A stretch of DNA of 64,000 nt from Dolomedes plantarius. Lineage: Eukaryota; Arthropoda; Arachnida; Araneae; Dolomedidae. The notes beneath the pieces are model-generated. The model was not told the DNA's origin, did no database searches, and saw nothing but the letters and a program-made list of their open reading frames with translations. The stretch lies in contig OU015490.1 in assembly GCA_907164885.2 (NCBI GenBank), positions 234,660,332-234,724,331 of the forward strand, written 5' to 3'. Below are positions 27,698-40,518 of this stretch, one piece after another. Numbering within the stretch: position 1 is the stretch's first letter; the number at the start of each line of letters is the position of its first letter. A program made the position numbers and the translations under genes.

Positions 27698-28598
27698 GAA
27701 TGTTTAGTAAAAAAATCTACAGATTTATGAGAATTAGCGCTACCGTGAAGAATTACCAAATTTATTCTTTTCAGGTATCAAACCTACATTTATAGATGCT
27801 AAATAAAACAGGTTTTTGATGCTAAATAAAAGATGTTACGGATATGATAAAAGAATTCTTCATGTATTTTATGCATTTATTCCAGTTTATTCTCACATTA
27901 AAACATAATTTGGAGCACATCCCCTGTTCGTTTGAAATATAAATTCTGCTTTTTTGTCCAAACGCACATTAATCTGTGTACATTTTATGAGTTTTCAGCT
28001 CTATAAAAGCTGAAAAAATATTTTCCTGGAAAGTCAGATATTTAAAAATTATTCATATAGGCATATATCCGGTTTATTTTAATATATTTCTTTACAAGTA
28101 CCGGAAATAAGTGAGCGTCCCTTGAGCGTGTGTATCTATTTATATGTAGATTCTGTATAAGTATACACGTGTTAGCTCAACAAACATACATTTTTTTCAT
28201 GTCCCGAATTCACTGGATGCTGGTTTCCTAGCAACAAGATCACTGAGGCGGGATAGAAAACATGCAATGAACTGAATGCGTCGTGGAAAAATAGATAAAT
28301 TTGTGATTTCATCTTGGTTTATTTGACGACCAAATTTGGAACCAAAACTAATCAGCATTATCTTGAATCTTCTAAAGCAAGTATTTTTTCAGAAAAGAGT
28401 AGTAAGGCACATGTTGTCACTTAATCAAAACCAGTAAAATATACGCTACATGGAAATAGTTTAATTTCAGATTTGGTTATTACTCGTTTAAGGGTCACTT
28501 GGTTCATCTTTGCGATATTGTCTTTTTAGACATACTATATTTTGACGGTGAACATAATTGATAGGAACCCATGATACACTACTTTCGCCAAATAAATA
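27698..28598. other. No gene seen
   Basis: AT-rich with no recognised domain or terminal repeat pair. Confidence 0.4.
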
Positions 28599-29147
28599 CA
28601 CTACTGGCCAAAGTTATAGCAAGTTTTTAGAAATCTAACATTTTTTCAAGAATAAGACCCAAAAATAATATTTTTTCAATGCAACTGATATTTTTAATGT
28701 CAATATGTTAAATTAGTTTAAAGACAGGATATGATTAGGTTATTGAACAAAAATAATTATTTAATTTTATAAAAAATAGCATACAAAATATATACAGGTT
28801 ATCAGAAATCGGCACCCATTTTGGTTCCCCGGAATAAAATTAAATAAATAAGCAATTTCAAGTTCATCTGAGCAGAACAAATAATAAATGAATGCAATTG
28901 AACCGAAAAGAATTTAATATGTTGTTGGGCCATCTCTGGCTTTCATAACCTGTACATTTTTTATCCTATTTTTTATAAAATTAAATAATTATTTTTGTTT
29001 AATAACTTAATCATATCTTGTCTTTCAACTAATTTAACATATTGACATTAAAAAATATCAGTTGCATTGAAAAAACATTATTTTTTGGGGCTTATTCTTG
29101 AAAAAATGTTAGATTTCTCAAACTTGCAATACTTTTGGTCAGTAGTG
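28599..29147. mobile_element. Foldback MITE with ~180-bp terminal inverted repeats
   Basis: The left arm starts CACTACTGGCCAAAGTTATA and runs to about 28785. The right arm (about 28970-29147), read inverted, repeats it with scattered mismatches, including 'aatctaacattttttcaaga' and 'gttgaaagacaagatatgat' (left arm 'tttaaagacaggatatgatt'). TA flanks both ends (28597-28598 and 29148-29149). The loop contains 'atgttgttgggccatctctg'. The superfamily is probably Tc1/mariner, from the TA target. Confidence 0.88.
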
Positions 29148-29149
29148 TA

Positions 29150-30639
29150 CTTCATCCAATACGAACCCGTGTGTTACGTTCGAAAAATTTTTGGAACTTC
29201 TGGAGTAATAATATTCCCTTTGAAATGCTATTTAACGGGGCCCAGGGCAAAAAATTCTTCAAATCAAAAAAACAATTATTGCACTAAAAATTTATGTGTT
29301 CTTCTCCACTTAAAATGACGTTTAAATAATGTTTCTATCGTAATTAGAACAGGAGATATTATTATTATTTTTTTTTCTTTGCAACATTCTAACAGCAACC
29401 AATCGTTGTTTAAACCTGTCAGTGCATTTTTCTGCAAGATGGGTTTTTTCACCATTTCTCGTCTTTAAATTGTTATAAGTCAAGAACCGTTAAAGATAAA
29501 TTGTTCAAATTTGGAACATGTCTTTTTAAATTATTTTACTTTAATTCGAAGTCAACAAATTTGAGAAAAATATTTACTTTTGAAAATATGATTTTTTAAA
29601 AATAAGTCACATAATTTTTTGAAATTTTTATTCTAAATATTTTTAATTTTTAAAAAAATTAATATTTAAAAAAATGCTGAATCAAAATTAAAACATATAT
29701 TTCGGTTTAATTAAATGAAAAAAATTTTGAAATTCGACAAATAATAGTTCGAGTTGTAACGATTTTAAATTACCCCACTTTTTAAAAAATTTAAAATTTA
29801 AAAAAAAATTTAAAAACTTTTTGAGAAGTTTTATTATGTGATTTCGTTTAAAAATTATATAGTTAACCCTCACAAAAAAAATTCAAAGTTTTAACTCAAT
29901 AAATAAAAAAAAAATTAAATGTGTCCCGGAAACCCTTAAAAAACAATAAAACTAAGGAACTGTAATGCATGGTTTCATTTTCTAATTTGATTCAAATTTG
30001 TAGAGGTAATAAGTGTTCGCCATTTATTGATCTAGAAGAATGAAAGAAAATACCAAAAATTCCTTTTAAGGATGATGGGCTGCATAATAAAACTTAGATG
30101 CAGATTTGTTTAGAAATAGGTTGAAATTACTTGGAGATTGGTAGTTAATTTTATTCCCTTACATATATGTAAGAGAAGAATCATTATCCCGTACTTTTTT
30201 GTCACTTGCATACATTTTGTTTATTTAGCTTTTACAGATACTCAGTTTTGTGTGAGGCGAAGGAAACTCATCATGTTTAAATTGACTGTGTATTTACATA
30301 TCCTACAAATACAAACAGCATTAATCGCTAGACATCATAGTAAGAATAGCTGTTTTTTTATTACAAGAATAAGCTCCTTTGTCAGAAATAAGAATATGGA
30401 AGCACAGAATGCTTGTATTTAAACACAGATCAAAGCTTGCGATATTATAAATGTGGACTAGTAATCTTATATTTTTTCCCGTTTCTGCAGAACATCCCTG
30501 TGATCTGAATTTAGAAAAACCAAAAATTCATCTGATACGTAATGGACATAAGTGATTATTTCCTTACGTGCACATCTTATGTGAGAGAATTTTTCCTATT
30601 AATTTTTTCTATTAAGACCACAGACTGCTAGATTCATAC
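29150..30639. other. AT-rich, low complexity in part
   Basis: 29580-29930 is poly-A/poly-T-rich low-complexity DNA. No gene or element was recognised. Confidence 0.45.
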
Positions 30640-31870
30640 GAGACAGGTATCGGTATCTTTTTCAGAACTTATGCGAGAAAATTATTCATGCCAGATAATA
30701 TCAAATTCGAGTAATGACTGTGGGATGAGTATTACAACTTTAAGCGAATATCCCGCAGGATAGTTTTCCTACCGGTATTAGAGACAATCATAATTGTATA
30801 GGACTGGTATTTTTAATACCTTTTCACAATTAATTCCAGACAACTATTCATGTCCGTGCCAGTGACTGTCAGAATCACGTGGAATTAGTTTTAGAGCATT
30901 TTGCAAATTTACACTTAAAAGTATTCCTACCCACTTATGAGATTTTCAGAACTGAATGTGCGTGAAACGAATACTGCCCAATTGATGCGAGATAATAATA
31001 CTCATTCTTACTAACAACAGTCCAAATGTCGAGGACCGGGTATTTGTGAATTTTGCACATTCTGAGGGAAAAAGTGTATTTCAGCATCACAAACCATCAT
31101 TTGAATGAGAAAAATTTTTAATTCTTTATAGAGAATACTAAGGGACACTCTATTTGAATTTGATACAAACACAGTTTATACGTGAAACAATGTTTATTGA
31201 ATTCGTTGCACATATAGAATTTGCTTTTACAGCAATAAGCATAAGTACTACTTGTACGGAATATATATTAACATTCAATAGAAATACACTTTGCAAGTAC
31301 TCACAAACCAGCAGAGAGTCAAACCAGCAGTACTGCCACGTAAACTTTGGGCCCCCTAAGCACTAGCGCAGGATGGCACCTGGAGCTGCTTTCCCCGTAG
31401 CTCCCTTAACTCGCTTATCTATCAACCTTAACAAAACCTTCTTCAACTTAATCAAGCTTCATGGTATTTATACCAAGCACGTATGCCGAAATTAGCATAT
31501 CTCAAGCAGCTTCTTTAATTCATTCACTCAAAAAGTTCGATTCTTGTGAATCGAATCTTATATATACCTTACAACTTTCTGCACAGTTAAAGCGAGAAAA
31601 CTGTTCATATACGAGCCAGAGACTCTCAGAATCTCAAGAGACGCGTGTTAGGGTATTTTGCTTATTTTACTGAAAACTTTCAAACCCTTACCAGGGATCA
31701 TCATAACTGCGTGGCACGAATGTTAATCCGTGCCACGGACAGTGTTTATGCATGAAAGTTATACATGCCAAAAAAGAAGCAATCAGAATCACTCTGGGCA
31801 GGTATTTGTGCGTTTTTACAACCTATTTGAGAATATTGGAGAAATTTATCTTCACCCATATCATCGGCGA
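30640..31870. repeat. Degenerate repeats of about 160 bp (tentative)
   Basis: Related blocks recur: 'tttttcagaacttatgcgag' plus 'attcatgccag' near 30660; 'ctattcatgtccgtgccagt' plus 'gactgtcagaatcac' near 30842; 'gcgagaaaactgttcata' plus 'gagactctcagaatctc' near 31594; and 'tatacatgcca' plus 'caatcagaatcactctgg' near 31762. Some neighbouring blocks are 155-165 bases apart. Decay is heavy and the unit cannot be defined by eye. Confidence 0.4.
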
Positions 31871-32084
31871 AGTGGTTTTGCCGGCAATAAGACAGCGAAT
31901 TCTGTGAAATTCCTTTTATTGCAATGGTTACTAATCTTCTTGTGCTGTATTATAATTCTCAGTTCTTCCTTTTATTCTTTCTTCCCCATTCTACTTCAGC
32001 TGTGCTTTTCATTTTCACCTATGATTACTGACAAATTGGCATGCCAATATCATGTGGGTTATCACAAAATTTTCAGTGACCATT

Positions 32085-32291
32085 TTTAACGTGGGATTAC
32101 GTTCCTCCATAACGGTCCTCCGGAAAGCAAAATTCCTCGACAAAGCAATGAACGCTAAAACCGTCCGTTCATACCTCGCAAATTAAAATTTTGGCAGCTC
32201 ACCAAACCCAGTCTTTATCGATTGGACAAGCAGTAAACATTTAAACACAAAAGTACGAAAATGCGTCAAAATTTTGACTGACTGACTGACT

Positions 32292-32371
<80 letters not shown>

Positions 32372-32468
32372 ACACATACATACATATATACATACAAAAG
32401 AGGTAAGCAACGATAAGTATTCCTACGTTAATAACCCACGGTAGTTTCGTTAGAAGAGACTACCTGAT
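32085..32468 (-). repeat. Dispersed repeat with an internal microsatellite, copy 2 (inverted)
   Basis: Read inverted, it carries the same blocks as 18790-19115: 'caggtagtctcttctaacga', 'ttaacgtaggaata', 'ttttgacgcattttcgtac', 'actgcttgtccaatcgataa' and 'atggaggaacgtaatccca'. In its middle, a (CA)n(TA)n run with a (GACT) prefix replaces copy 1's TATG repeat. Confidence 0.75.
32278..32366. repeat. (GACT)n(CA)n(TA)n compound microsatellite
   Basis: Four GACT units are followed by about 20 CA units and about 18 TA units, inside dispersed-repeat copy 2. Confidence 0.95.
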
Positions 32469-32476
32469 TTTTTTTT

Positions 32477-33821
32477 TTTTAAATATTCTAGATAAAAATT
32501 ATTTTTCGTATTCAGTTGTCATAGAAATGTCATAGAATGGAATGCTAATTCTAATTGCATTCATTAATATAATCAGTTGTGTGGGGGTGCTCTATCTAAA
32601 TTGTTGTGGCACTGGCGGATTATGTTGGCTCACCAGAATGGTTAAATAGTGGACCAAATATCCATCCTTTCAATGTCAGTATTAACTTAGTTTATCACCA
32701 TTACATTGACTTCTCTCTTGAAACAAGCTTAGTGAGCAAATTTGCTTATATTTAAACTAACCTACGAGTGATAGTTAATCGCAGTTAAAACGAGAAATAG
32801 GATCGTTATGAACTGCCACACTTCATTTCGGATTTGCTTGCATTCAAACAAACTTACGAATGACAGTTCATAAATGCTAAAATGAGAAATGTGTTGAGAT
32901 TATATGAACTGTCATATTTCATAATGCTTTAAATGAGAAGCTTTAAATGCGTATGAGTTTAAATTTGAGTTTTGTTGGAGGTGGAATATTATGTAACCAT
33001 ATACTTAATCGATGGTAAAAGTCTATACTTACTGCACAATCTAAAACTAGAATTTTATATTAAGTATGCATGATTCATATTATGTATGAACCATTTAAAA
33101 TGTAAGGTATTCAAGTAATTATCCTCTATTTCACCCAGTGTTCATTGGTTGCGAAAAATTCAATAGGATGCAAATTTCAATATTGTAACAAAAATTTTGA
33201 GTTAGTGTAAATCATCATTTGAAGCTCATGTTGAAATACTTTATTAAAATATCCCAATTTAACAGTTTAATTCATAAATCAAAGAATTAATTCTTACTCA
33301 TTGTTTTAAAAAGTAACTTCGTTGAGTTGAGCGGTGCTTTTTTTTTAAATGAAAATACCCGATCGATTTACCAGACTTAATGAATTTACTATTAAAATAT
33401 TAGTAATTGTTTCTTTCTTTTTAATTCGCAATTCTTCTAGGGCATGAATATTTTTTCATTGCTAATTGGGTTTAAGGCAGCGTCAGAAGCTCTGAAGCAA
33501 CAAACCTGTAGAAATAAGAGGGTCTTAAAAAAAGTTTCACCCGGTGTGGCAAGTGGCAACTGGCAAGTGGCACTCTCTTACTGAACGAAGCAAAATGATG
33601 AAACGTATTCTAGAATAGTAGTTGATTGATTAATTATATCTTGTTTCACTTTACTAACTGTTGTATGGAAGAAAATTGGATCCACAATACGCTTACAGGA
33701 AACTGCCAATCGTACTTTCAATTTCCTTCCCCAAAGCCATAAGGATTTTTTATAGACTTTTTTCAGTCGTTTATAGATTCATTCGACAGAATAAAGTCTT
33801 CACCACTAAAAAAAGTATTAA
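32477..33821. other. No gene seen
   Basis: AT-rich. A short internal duplication, 'ggcaagtggcaactggcaag', lies near 33548. No coding motif was found. Confidence 0.4.
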
Positions 33822-34142
33822 CCCGCCAGTACACGGGTAGGGAAAACTTCCATAAATGAACTGGTTGGGTCTCACATACCCAATACAGTATACTTATTGT
33901 TCTTTGGATATAATACATCATTTTCTTCCAGTATTTGAATGTTTACAATATGACACCCACAAAATTGAATCACGCAATAAAAATACGAAATATAGAATTT
34001 CACGTTTATTATAATTTTTTCACAGAACATATAAAATATTTCACTTACATTGCATTCTAGTAAGAATTACAGAAAGAAATCATAAAATAAAAAAATGCCT
34101 TAATTATTTTTTTTTACATAATAAGATATGTAAAAAAAATAA

Positions 34143-36040
34143 TTACAACTCACGCCTGCACTCTTGGCATAAAAAATGTGAATGCTCCAAACATAGATAC
34201 TTTCTGCATTGGCAACAGGTGTACCGAGTCTTTCTATCCTTACAGTAAGCACACCGCCCTTGCTTATTTACAACCTTTTCAGGTTGTATATCTTCATTCA
34301 TGCCAGTTAACCTTTTAGCAGTATCCCTTATATGTTATGTTTTGGGAGATATCTGCTGACACATCTTTCTTTAATCTGTTCGTAAGTCAGAGTGAACACA
34401 AATTTTTTTAGAAAATTTCTTCTGTTTTTTTATTCTAGAGAATCTGGATTATTTTCTATAAAAATCAAAAACGAATTAATACCAGCTGCATTCAGCAAGG
34501 CATAAAAATTACCATAGTCCAGCGTCTGGTATTTCTAGCAACATTGTAAAAGGCCAAACGCTCATCAACACAGTCCACACCATCCTTAGAATTATAAAAG
34601 GTGATTATTTCAGGCTTCTTCTGTTCACCTGTGCTCTCATCAATTTTGTCATCACTGTGCATTGAAGACACAAGAACAACTGTTTTTCCTTTTTTCGGTA
34701 CATAAGAGACTAAACTCATATCTTCTTGAAATCCAAACATGCTTCTGTAAGGTTCACGCTTTACAAATGTTACAAAACTTGGCGGCAATCCTTTTTTGTT
34801 TTTCCTAATAGTTCCAACAATAGTGATGTTATGATCACTGTCGTAACGCTTTTCAACGCCTTATAAGCGCTTAAGAATAATCCAAATACTGTTATAACGG
34901 TTCAATTTGTAAAAGGGGTGTAAACCATACGCTTCCTTAATTTGTAGTTTTTCACCAGACACCCTGATTTTTTCTGAAAATGCATCTCTTTTTCGAACCA
35001 ACAAAACTGTTATCGAGAAGCAGTCACATTCTTCCTTAATCCTTTAATCCCCAAAAAGTCTGGCAAACTTACATTTGGCACGATAAATCGCCCTTACCCG
35101 CAACACGCAGAAAAAGCTAACCATTGTATTACGGCCTTTGGCGACGTTTTTGGCTACCTCGAAGACGCCAAGCCAACATCTGTTTTTCTCAGCAGACATC
35201 ACGTGACCATCCCGAGGAGAGCAGATACTGAAATTTACGACACAGAGAACTTCACCAGTTCCCGGCCTATGAAGATGTCTCAGGCAGTCGTTCCGTCGTC
35301 GCCCACTACTACGAGTCCAGCAGCCCATATTCCTCAAGCATGGAAGCCTCCTTGGCACTAGGCCTTCTCCAAATGTTAACTTTTGTAATGTGGCATTAAG
35401 CCATTGGGACCATAAGTCCATTCTCTTTCTAATAATTTAAAATAAACAAAATCAGTCATCACTCATTTAACTTTGTCATCATTTCTGTCACCTAGAATTC
35501 TTACTTTTTTCAGCTCTACAAAAGTGAGGCCATGTTAATACCGAGACAAGCGGCCATTGATGTGTATTGTTTTAACTTTTTCTACTTCTGACAACTCTGA
35601 ATGCGTGCTACCAAATTAGCGGTAGTACAATCACGTTTCATTTTTTTTTACAATATCATTTTTTTTCAATTACTTCTTTTGCTTGTTTTGCATTTCCAAT
35701 AACTCCTGAATTTTTTAGATAATATTATGACTTCTAGTGCGGACATTCTGAAGCGTTCGACCTCTCAGCAGTTTAGTTTTCTTATCTCTTCCAATAAAAT
35801 AATTTTCTGGATGATTTGCAGAAACGTACTCATTTAAATTATTTCCTTTATCCATTGGTTCCTCTTCACCATCAGAGTTATTTTCTGATTGTGTATCATG
35901 CTCACTAGCGATTCTAAAATCTGGATCTGCATCAGAGTCATCAAAGTTTGAAACATCGTCATCTAATTCCTCCAAAATAGCAAGGGCTCTTTGGCGATGT
36001 GCTGTAGAAGTTGCTGGGAATATCTGGAAGTGCTCTTATG
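34143..36040 (-). pseudogene. piggyBac-type transposase, interrupted
   Basis: The N-terminal acidic region (35975 to 35715) reads EELDDDVSNFDDSDADPDF and on to RTRSHNII, typical of the acidic start of these proteins. After the LTR insertion, 34830-34490 gives GTIRKNKKGLPPSF, YRSMFGFQEDMSLVSYVPK, KPEIITFYNSKDGVDCVDE and NVARNTRRWTMVIF. The C-terminal cysteine module near 34255-34143 reads GRCAYCKDRKTRYTCCQC then CLEHSHFLCQECRREL and a stop. The central catalytic part between 35700 and 35460 is poorly readable. Stops, frame changes and the LTR make it inactive. Confidence 0.85.
34839..35458 (+). repeat. Solo LTR inserted in the piggyBac transposase
   Basis: The LTR begins TGTCGTAACGC and ends AATCAGTCA. 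It is flanked by TCAC on both sides (34835-34838 and 35459-35462), a 4-bp duplication usual for Ty3/gypsy-like integration. It is 620 bp with AATAAA near its 3' end. It matches the LTR of element D (43309-43942, inverted). The first ~280 bases are very close ('ataatccaaatactgt', 'gcatctctttttcgaaccaa'), then similarity falls and returns weakly near the end. A 125-codon minus-strand frame across it is a shadow. Confidence 0.82.
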
Positions 36041-36049
36041 AACACTAAA

Positions 36050-38040
36050 TAATTAAATAGTTCTGTGCTGATGAAACTTCTGTATACACAATGAAGATAC
36101 AGAGTTCTGTGTATTGATGCAATATTTATCAGAGTTCACTGTGATGATGAAAATCTGTAAACACGAGTATCATCAAAAGTTCGCTATAAGAAACCTGAAA
36201 AAAAATGTTGTAGAAGGAAATGATAGGAATGGCGTGAGTCCGGAGAAGCACATCATCGGTAGGACATTAAAAAAGCACACTGGAATTCTGGATAGAATAT
36301 CAGCAGCAAGTTGTTACAGCACCAAAAATGAAGAATTATCTGGGAGAGTTGATTCTTAAACTATCAGCAGAATATGAAGACCTCCAGTCAAAGGATTGTC
36401 AGCAATGATGAAATCTTGAAGAATTCCCTAAAAATTACTCTGTTCGGGCGGTGTCTTAAAAGATGGAAGTATATAGCGTATGTAGAGATAACCTAAGTTC
36501 AGACTAGCACGTCCACGTCTGATATTATAGTACAAGCTGGTACTCGAAAGATTTTTCAAACCATTCCAAATTAAAAAAAATATTTATTTTCTTGTCTGGA
36601 TTATCATATATAAGTTCACAAAAAAAATAACTCGAAGCTTACATTAGCTTCTAATCAAAAATGACCGTTCAGGTCTAAAATTCAGACATCAAAATGAGCT
36701 AACAAAAAAATTATTACCCATAGCTTCCCAAGACAGAAAATGGCAAAGCCAAGTCTGCCCGGGAGCTTTTTAAAGCCAGTTTTTTGAGATCCTACTCTCA
36801 GGCGAAAAATATGGCTAACTACGTATTTTTTCCACCGAGGAAGCAGGAGAAGTCAGGAGAGAGGGTTACAGGAACACTAGAAAAATCGCCAAGCCACACA
36901 AACGTAGGGAAAAGTAGCTGAGAGACAGCGTACAGGATCGGCGGACAGTTTTTGCTCCTACCGTACCAACAACCGGTAGACCGGGGTAGAGCGATTTATC
37001 GTCAAAAAACGGAACAAGACAAACGCTAACGGCGAAGAGCGCGAATGGTGCAAACACCCTATTGATCAAGCCTTCAAGTGACGTAGGAGGAGCAATTTTT
37101 GATTGGGAGAGAGAAGGAGAGAACTAGCAAGCGCCTTCTCTTACCCAAGTAGGCCAGATTCCCACGGCTAGCAAGTGCCCGGAAGCTATTAACAGATGGA
37201 TACAGGCTGTCGGTGATTTAACAAGGTGACAGTCGATCGGCAAATTTAAATTAATGAACGGCTTTAAATTGACGGCGGCTTTAAATAGCAATAACAGTGC
37301 AATTTAAGCGTACTGCCGGAAGTCTAAAAATCCGCTCTTTAGAAACTTAGCTGATACATAAAAATAATCCAATTCTAAAGATCCACAGGGCATTTTAAAA
37401 CGAAACGGACTGATTTTAATGGGCTATTTTCCCAGATGTGGCGATTATAAAGAATGTTCCCAGAACACAAAAATAGCTTAAGCTTAGAGATAACCAGCGA
37501 GATTCCCACTCTTTGGGGGACCAACAAAAATTAAACTGTGCTATTTTTCAAACACTTATACAAAGTTAAAGTAAGCAAGTGACTATTAGGAAAACTAGCA
37601 AATTGAGGCATTTAATTAATTTAACTAAGATTTAACGTTAATTTTGTAACCTAAAAGGAATATAACGAAATTCTTCGTTATAGGCGATCGTGTGGATTGT
37701 CAAGGTCTAAAATTTCTTTCCTTTTCGACATGTTGAAATTGGAGAAATAAAGTCTTACAGTTCATTTCTAACTAAAAGAGAACTCTCTGCAAAAGATAAA
37801 TTAACATATCTAAAAAAATTGCCTTTTGAAATAATACTTACATGATTGCACGGGATAGGTCTCACAGACCTACTGCATATAAAGGAACCCGATTTATACC
37901 TATCTAATACAACCTCTGCTTGACCACATTCAGCGCCAACTGACAAGAAAGGAATTGGAAGCTACTGGAAATCGCAGGTGCGCAGCAGCTGTCTTCTCTG
38001 AAAAACGTAAACAAAGAATTTGGCCAGGGTCTCGTAGACC
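36050..38040. other. Unidentified interior of the piggyBac element
   Basis: About 2 kb with moderate GC patches at 36700-37200. I recognise no domain. A third copy of a 'ggtctcacagacc'-type palindrome lies near 37858. The segment may include another insertion. TG...CA boundaries were looked for from 36439 without success. Confidence 0.35.
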
Positions 38041-38062
38041 CAACCCGTGTACTGGCGTTTAA

Positions 38063-40222
38063 ATTTCTTCTTGCCGGAAGTCCATAAATCAAGAGACGCA
38101 ATCGTTCATAAATCAGGAACATCCAAAACAATAGATGTTTTCCTTCACTTGGCATTTTCAGTCCTTGGACAGAACATGATTGGTGCTGATAAAATTGTAC
38201 TGTTCTGCAGCTCTCTGAGACTTATATTTCCCCGTGCAATGTCTGTTTTCTGGCACTTTTTGTTGACAAACCTTGCATCACAGTCTCCAGTTCAGATGGT
38301 AAAAATGCAATGCCTGTCACTTTCCGCTTGGTATGCTGCAAATTTTTGTTCCAATGCGGAGGCACTTGTCGGATAGACATTTGCCTTTATTCACCGCAGT
38401 TTTTGCTAGCCATTTTATAATGTGAGCACCATATAGGCGGACCAACATTACCCTCTATGAATTGACGACACAAACGGAGGTATTTTAGTGGCGCGACGCC
38501 GAGATTTGATTCGAGCAACTTCAGTACCGAAAGCTAATACCGCGTACCACAAGACCGCCACAGGCCTACGGTCTACTACAAGTAAAGTTTCTTAAAGAAC
38601 GGTTGAATGACCTTTTCATTCGAAAGAAATATTTGGGATTTAACAGCACTGGTATTTCTGCTGAGACACATAAATAAGATTCTTAAAATATGGCTGCCAA
38701 ATTTTTATTCTAAAACAAAAAATTCTTTCGTTCTAAGAACATTCAGTGTTCTGTTATTGAAAATAAAGAAATCGCTAACTATTGTCGGCAGATTTGAAAA
38801 CTGTAGACTACATTTGTGATATATTTTTGAGTGTATATTATAGAGCCACCGAATCAAAAATTTCAAATCTTTTAATTTCTCCTTATTTTATACAATTTAA
38901 AAATTTGATGTGCGCGACTTATCGGATACCATGTATATTAAAGTCATTATATACCTACATTTTTCTGATTTTACCGATTTCTATCATTTTCAACCATGAA
39001 GAATTAGTTCTCGATAAAATATTTATTATAATGGTAAACGTATTTGACATTGGGTATCAATGATTTGGTATATTTTAAATTATGTATAAAGAATATGAAT
39101 CATTTGATGTAAATGTATATAGAAATCCTTGTAGTTTCAGCGAAAGACTGTATATATTTCTTTTCTAAACAATAGTGATTATTACCTTCTAACATCAACA
39201 TGTTTATAATTTCTACCTCCTAGACATTAAAATTCCCTCATAATAATGATTAATAATTAATGAACTTGAAGATTTCTTCTTTTAGACTGTTTTGATCATG
39301 TTCCGAGAAATAAACAAATTCATTTTTAATGTGGTTTAACATATTTCCTTTACGAACTCTCTTTCTGCTGAAATTCAAATTTGTATTCATCTTGACAGTT
39401 ATAAAATTTAATTTAATGAGAGCGAATGCCTCTTAAATCTGAAAATAGTCATCGTACGAAACTTTTGTCATTTTGTTAAAAGATCATTTATTAACTGTCT
39501 TCTTGACACGAATAAATCTAATTTTGCATCCTCATTACTAATTAGATTTTCACTGGAAAAAAGTTTTTACTGATGTTGTTGTTGACAATTTTCTACTTCT
39601 GCATGTTTTTGATTTGTAACCAAGAGAAAACTATGTCGCATTGTTTCCATCCGTCATACATGACGTTTTTTATTTGAAAATAATCTAATTTTACAAAAAA
39701 AAGTTATAATTGTTTATTTGACGTGACAACTTTGATGGCAATTTGGTCTGTACTGTCATAGATATTAAAGCTGAAATTAAAATTAATAGAAGTTTTCCAC
39801 TTCTAGGATGTGAACTACTTTAATATGTGAGAATTTGAAAGGGTACGTAATTATGTTTTAGGCATGTAATGGTATTTACGCTTTGTTGCCAAGGAAATGA
39901 AAGGAAACTAGTTTAAATTTAATTTGTTAACTGAAGTATGTGTTTTTATTATTGCTCACTTTCAAAAATATATTTATTGACGATACAACTCATACATTCA
40001 AACCACTTCTGTTATCTAAGCCGTAAAAAAATAATGTTGTTCAAGTGACAAAGGCGTTGTATGTGCTGTTTTATATCAATTCCAAATAAAGCGTTCATTC
40101 TAGCGTCTTTTTAAGGGAGCAAGGGACCTACAACTTCGAATTTTCCATTTTCAATATTTAACCCTGTTCAATTAATAATTCCAATAATTCATTATTACAA
40201 AATGAATAGTCTCAAACTGCCT
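38063..40222. other. AT-rich, no recognised gene
   Basis: Small open frames at 38607-39063 have no family features. No terminal repeats were seen. Confidence 0.4.
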
Positions 40223-40473
40223 TGACAATTTGTCCACTTAAGCAAACATTGACCAAGCTCGGAATGAAGGTAGTTGCCAACGCGAAATATCCCCCCCAAA
40301 TTCGTAGATTAGAGAGAGAAGTGTACTGTCGACTTCTACCAAAGTTAAGTTACCAATCAAAATGACAGGTTTGGTAGCTCTAGTATTAATAACTAAAGTA
40401 GATCGTTATGTTACTAAGTTGGCCAGAAACCATAGTGTCTGTTTGTGCAGCTTGGATTATTCAGTCAATTGCA
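40223..40473. repeat. ~245-bp direct repeat, left copy, flanking element D
   Basis: The repeat contains 'atttgtccac', 'gaatgaaggtagttgcca', 'aaagttaagttaccaatcaa', 'ggtttggtagctctag' and 'tgtgcagcttggattattca'. It matches 43998-44245 in the same orientation at roughly 85% by eye. Its identity is unknown. Confidence 0.75.
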
Positions 40474-40518
40474 TGGATTTGACTTTCCATTACTCTGAAT
40501 TGAGTCAATGGAAGTTAT

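Larger units (their letters stand above)
33822..38058 (-). mobile_element. piggyBac-like element, split by a solo LTR
   Basis: The left end is TTAA (33818-33821) then CCCGCCAGTACACGGGT. The right end, read inverted, is CGCCAGTACACGGGT beside TTAA (38059-38062). Subterminal motifs also match: 'ggttgggtctcacataccc' on the left and, inverted, 'ggttgggtctacgagaccc' on the right. The minus-strand transposase (about 36040 to 34143) is interrupted by a 620-bp LTR. The remaining ~2 kb (36050-38040) is not recognised and may hold further insertions. Confidence 0.75.

Noticed and set aside
31730..32089. 119-codon frame with a hydrophobic stretch as a membrane protein
   Set aside because: No upstream signals, AT-driven Phe/Leu/Ser run, and it overlaps the degenerate repeat region. 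Probably chance.
35044..35421. 125-codon minus-strand frame as a gene
   Set aside because: It lies wholly inside the solo LTR and has no family features.
36439..37700. A further solo LTR starting TGTTCGGGCGG inside the piggyBac element
   Set aside because: No matching CA end and no target duplication could be found.
38047..38376. 109-codon frame beside the right end of the piggyBac element
   Set aside because: It crosses the terminal repeat and has no domain I recognise.
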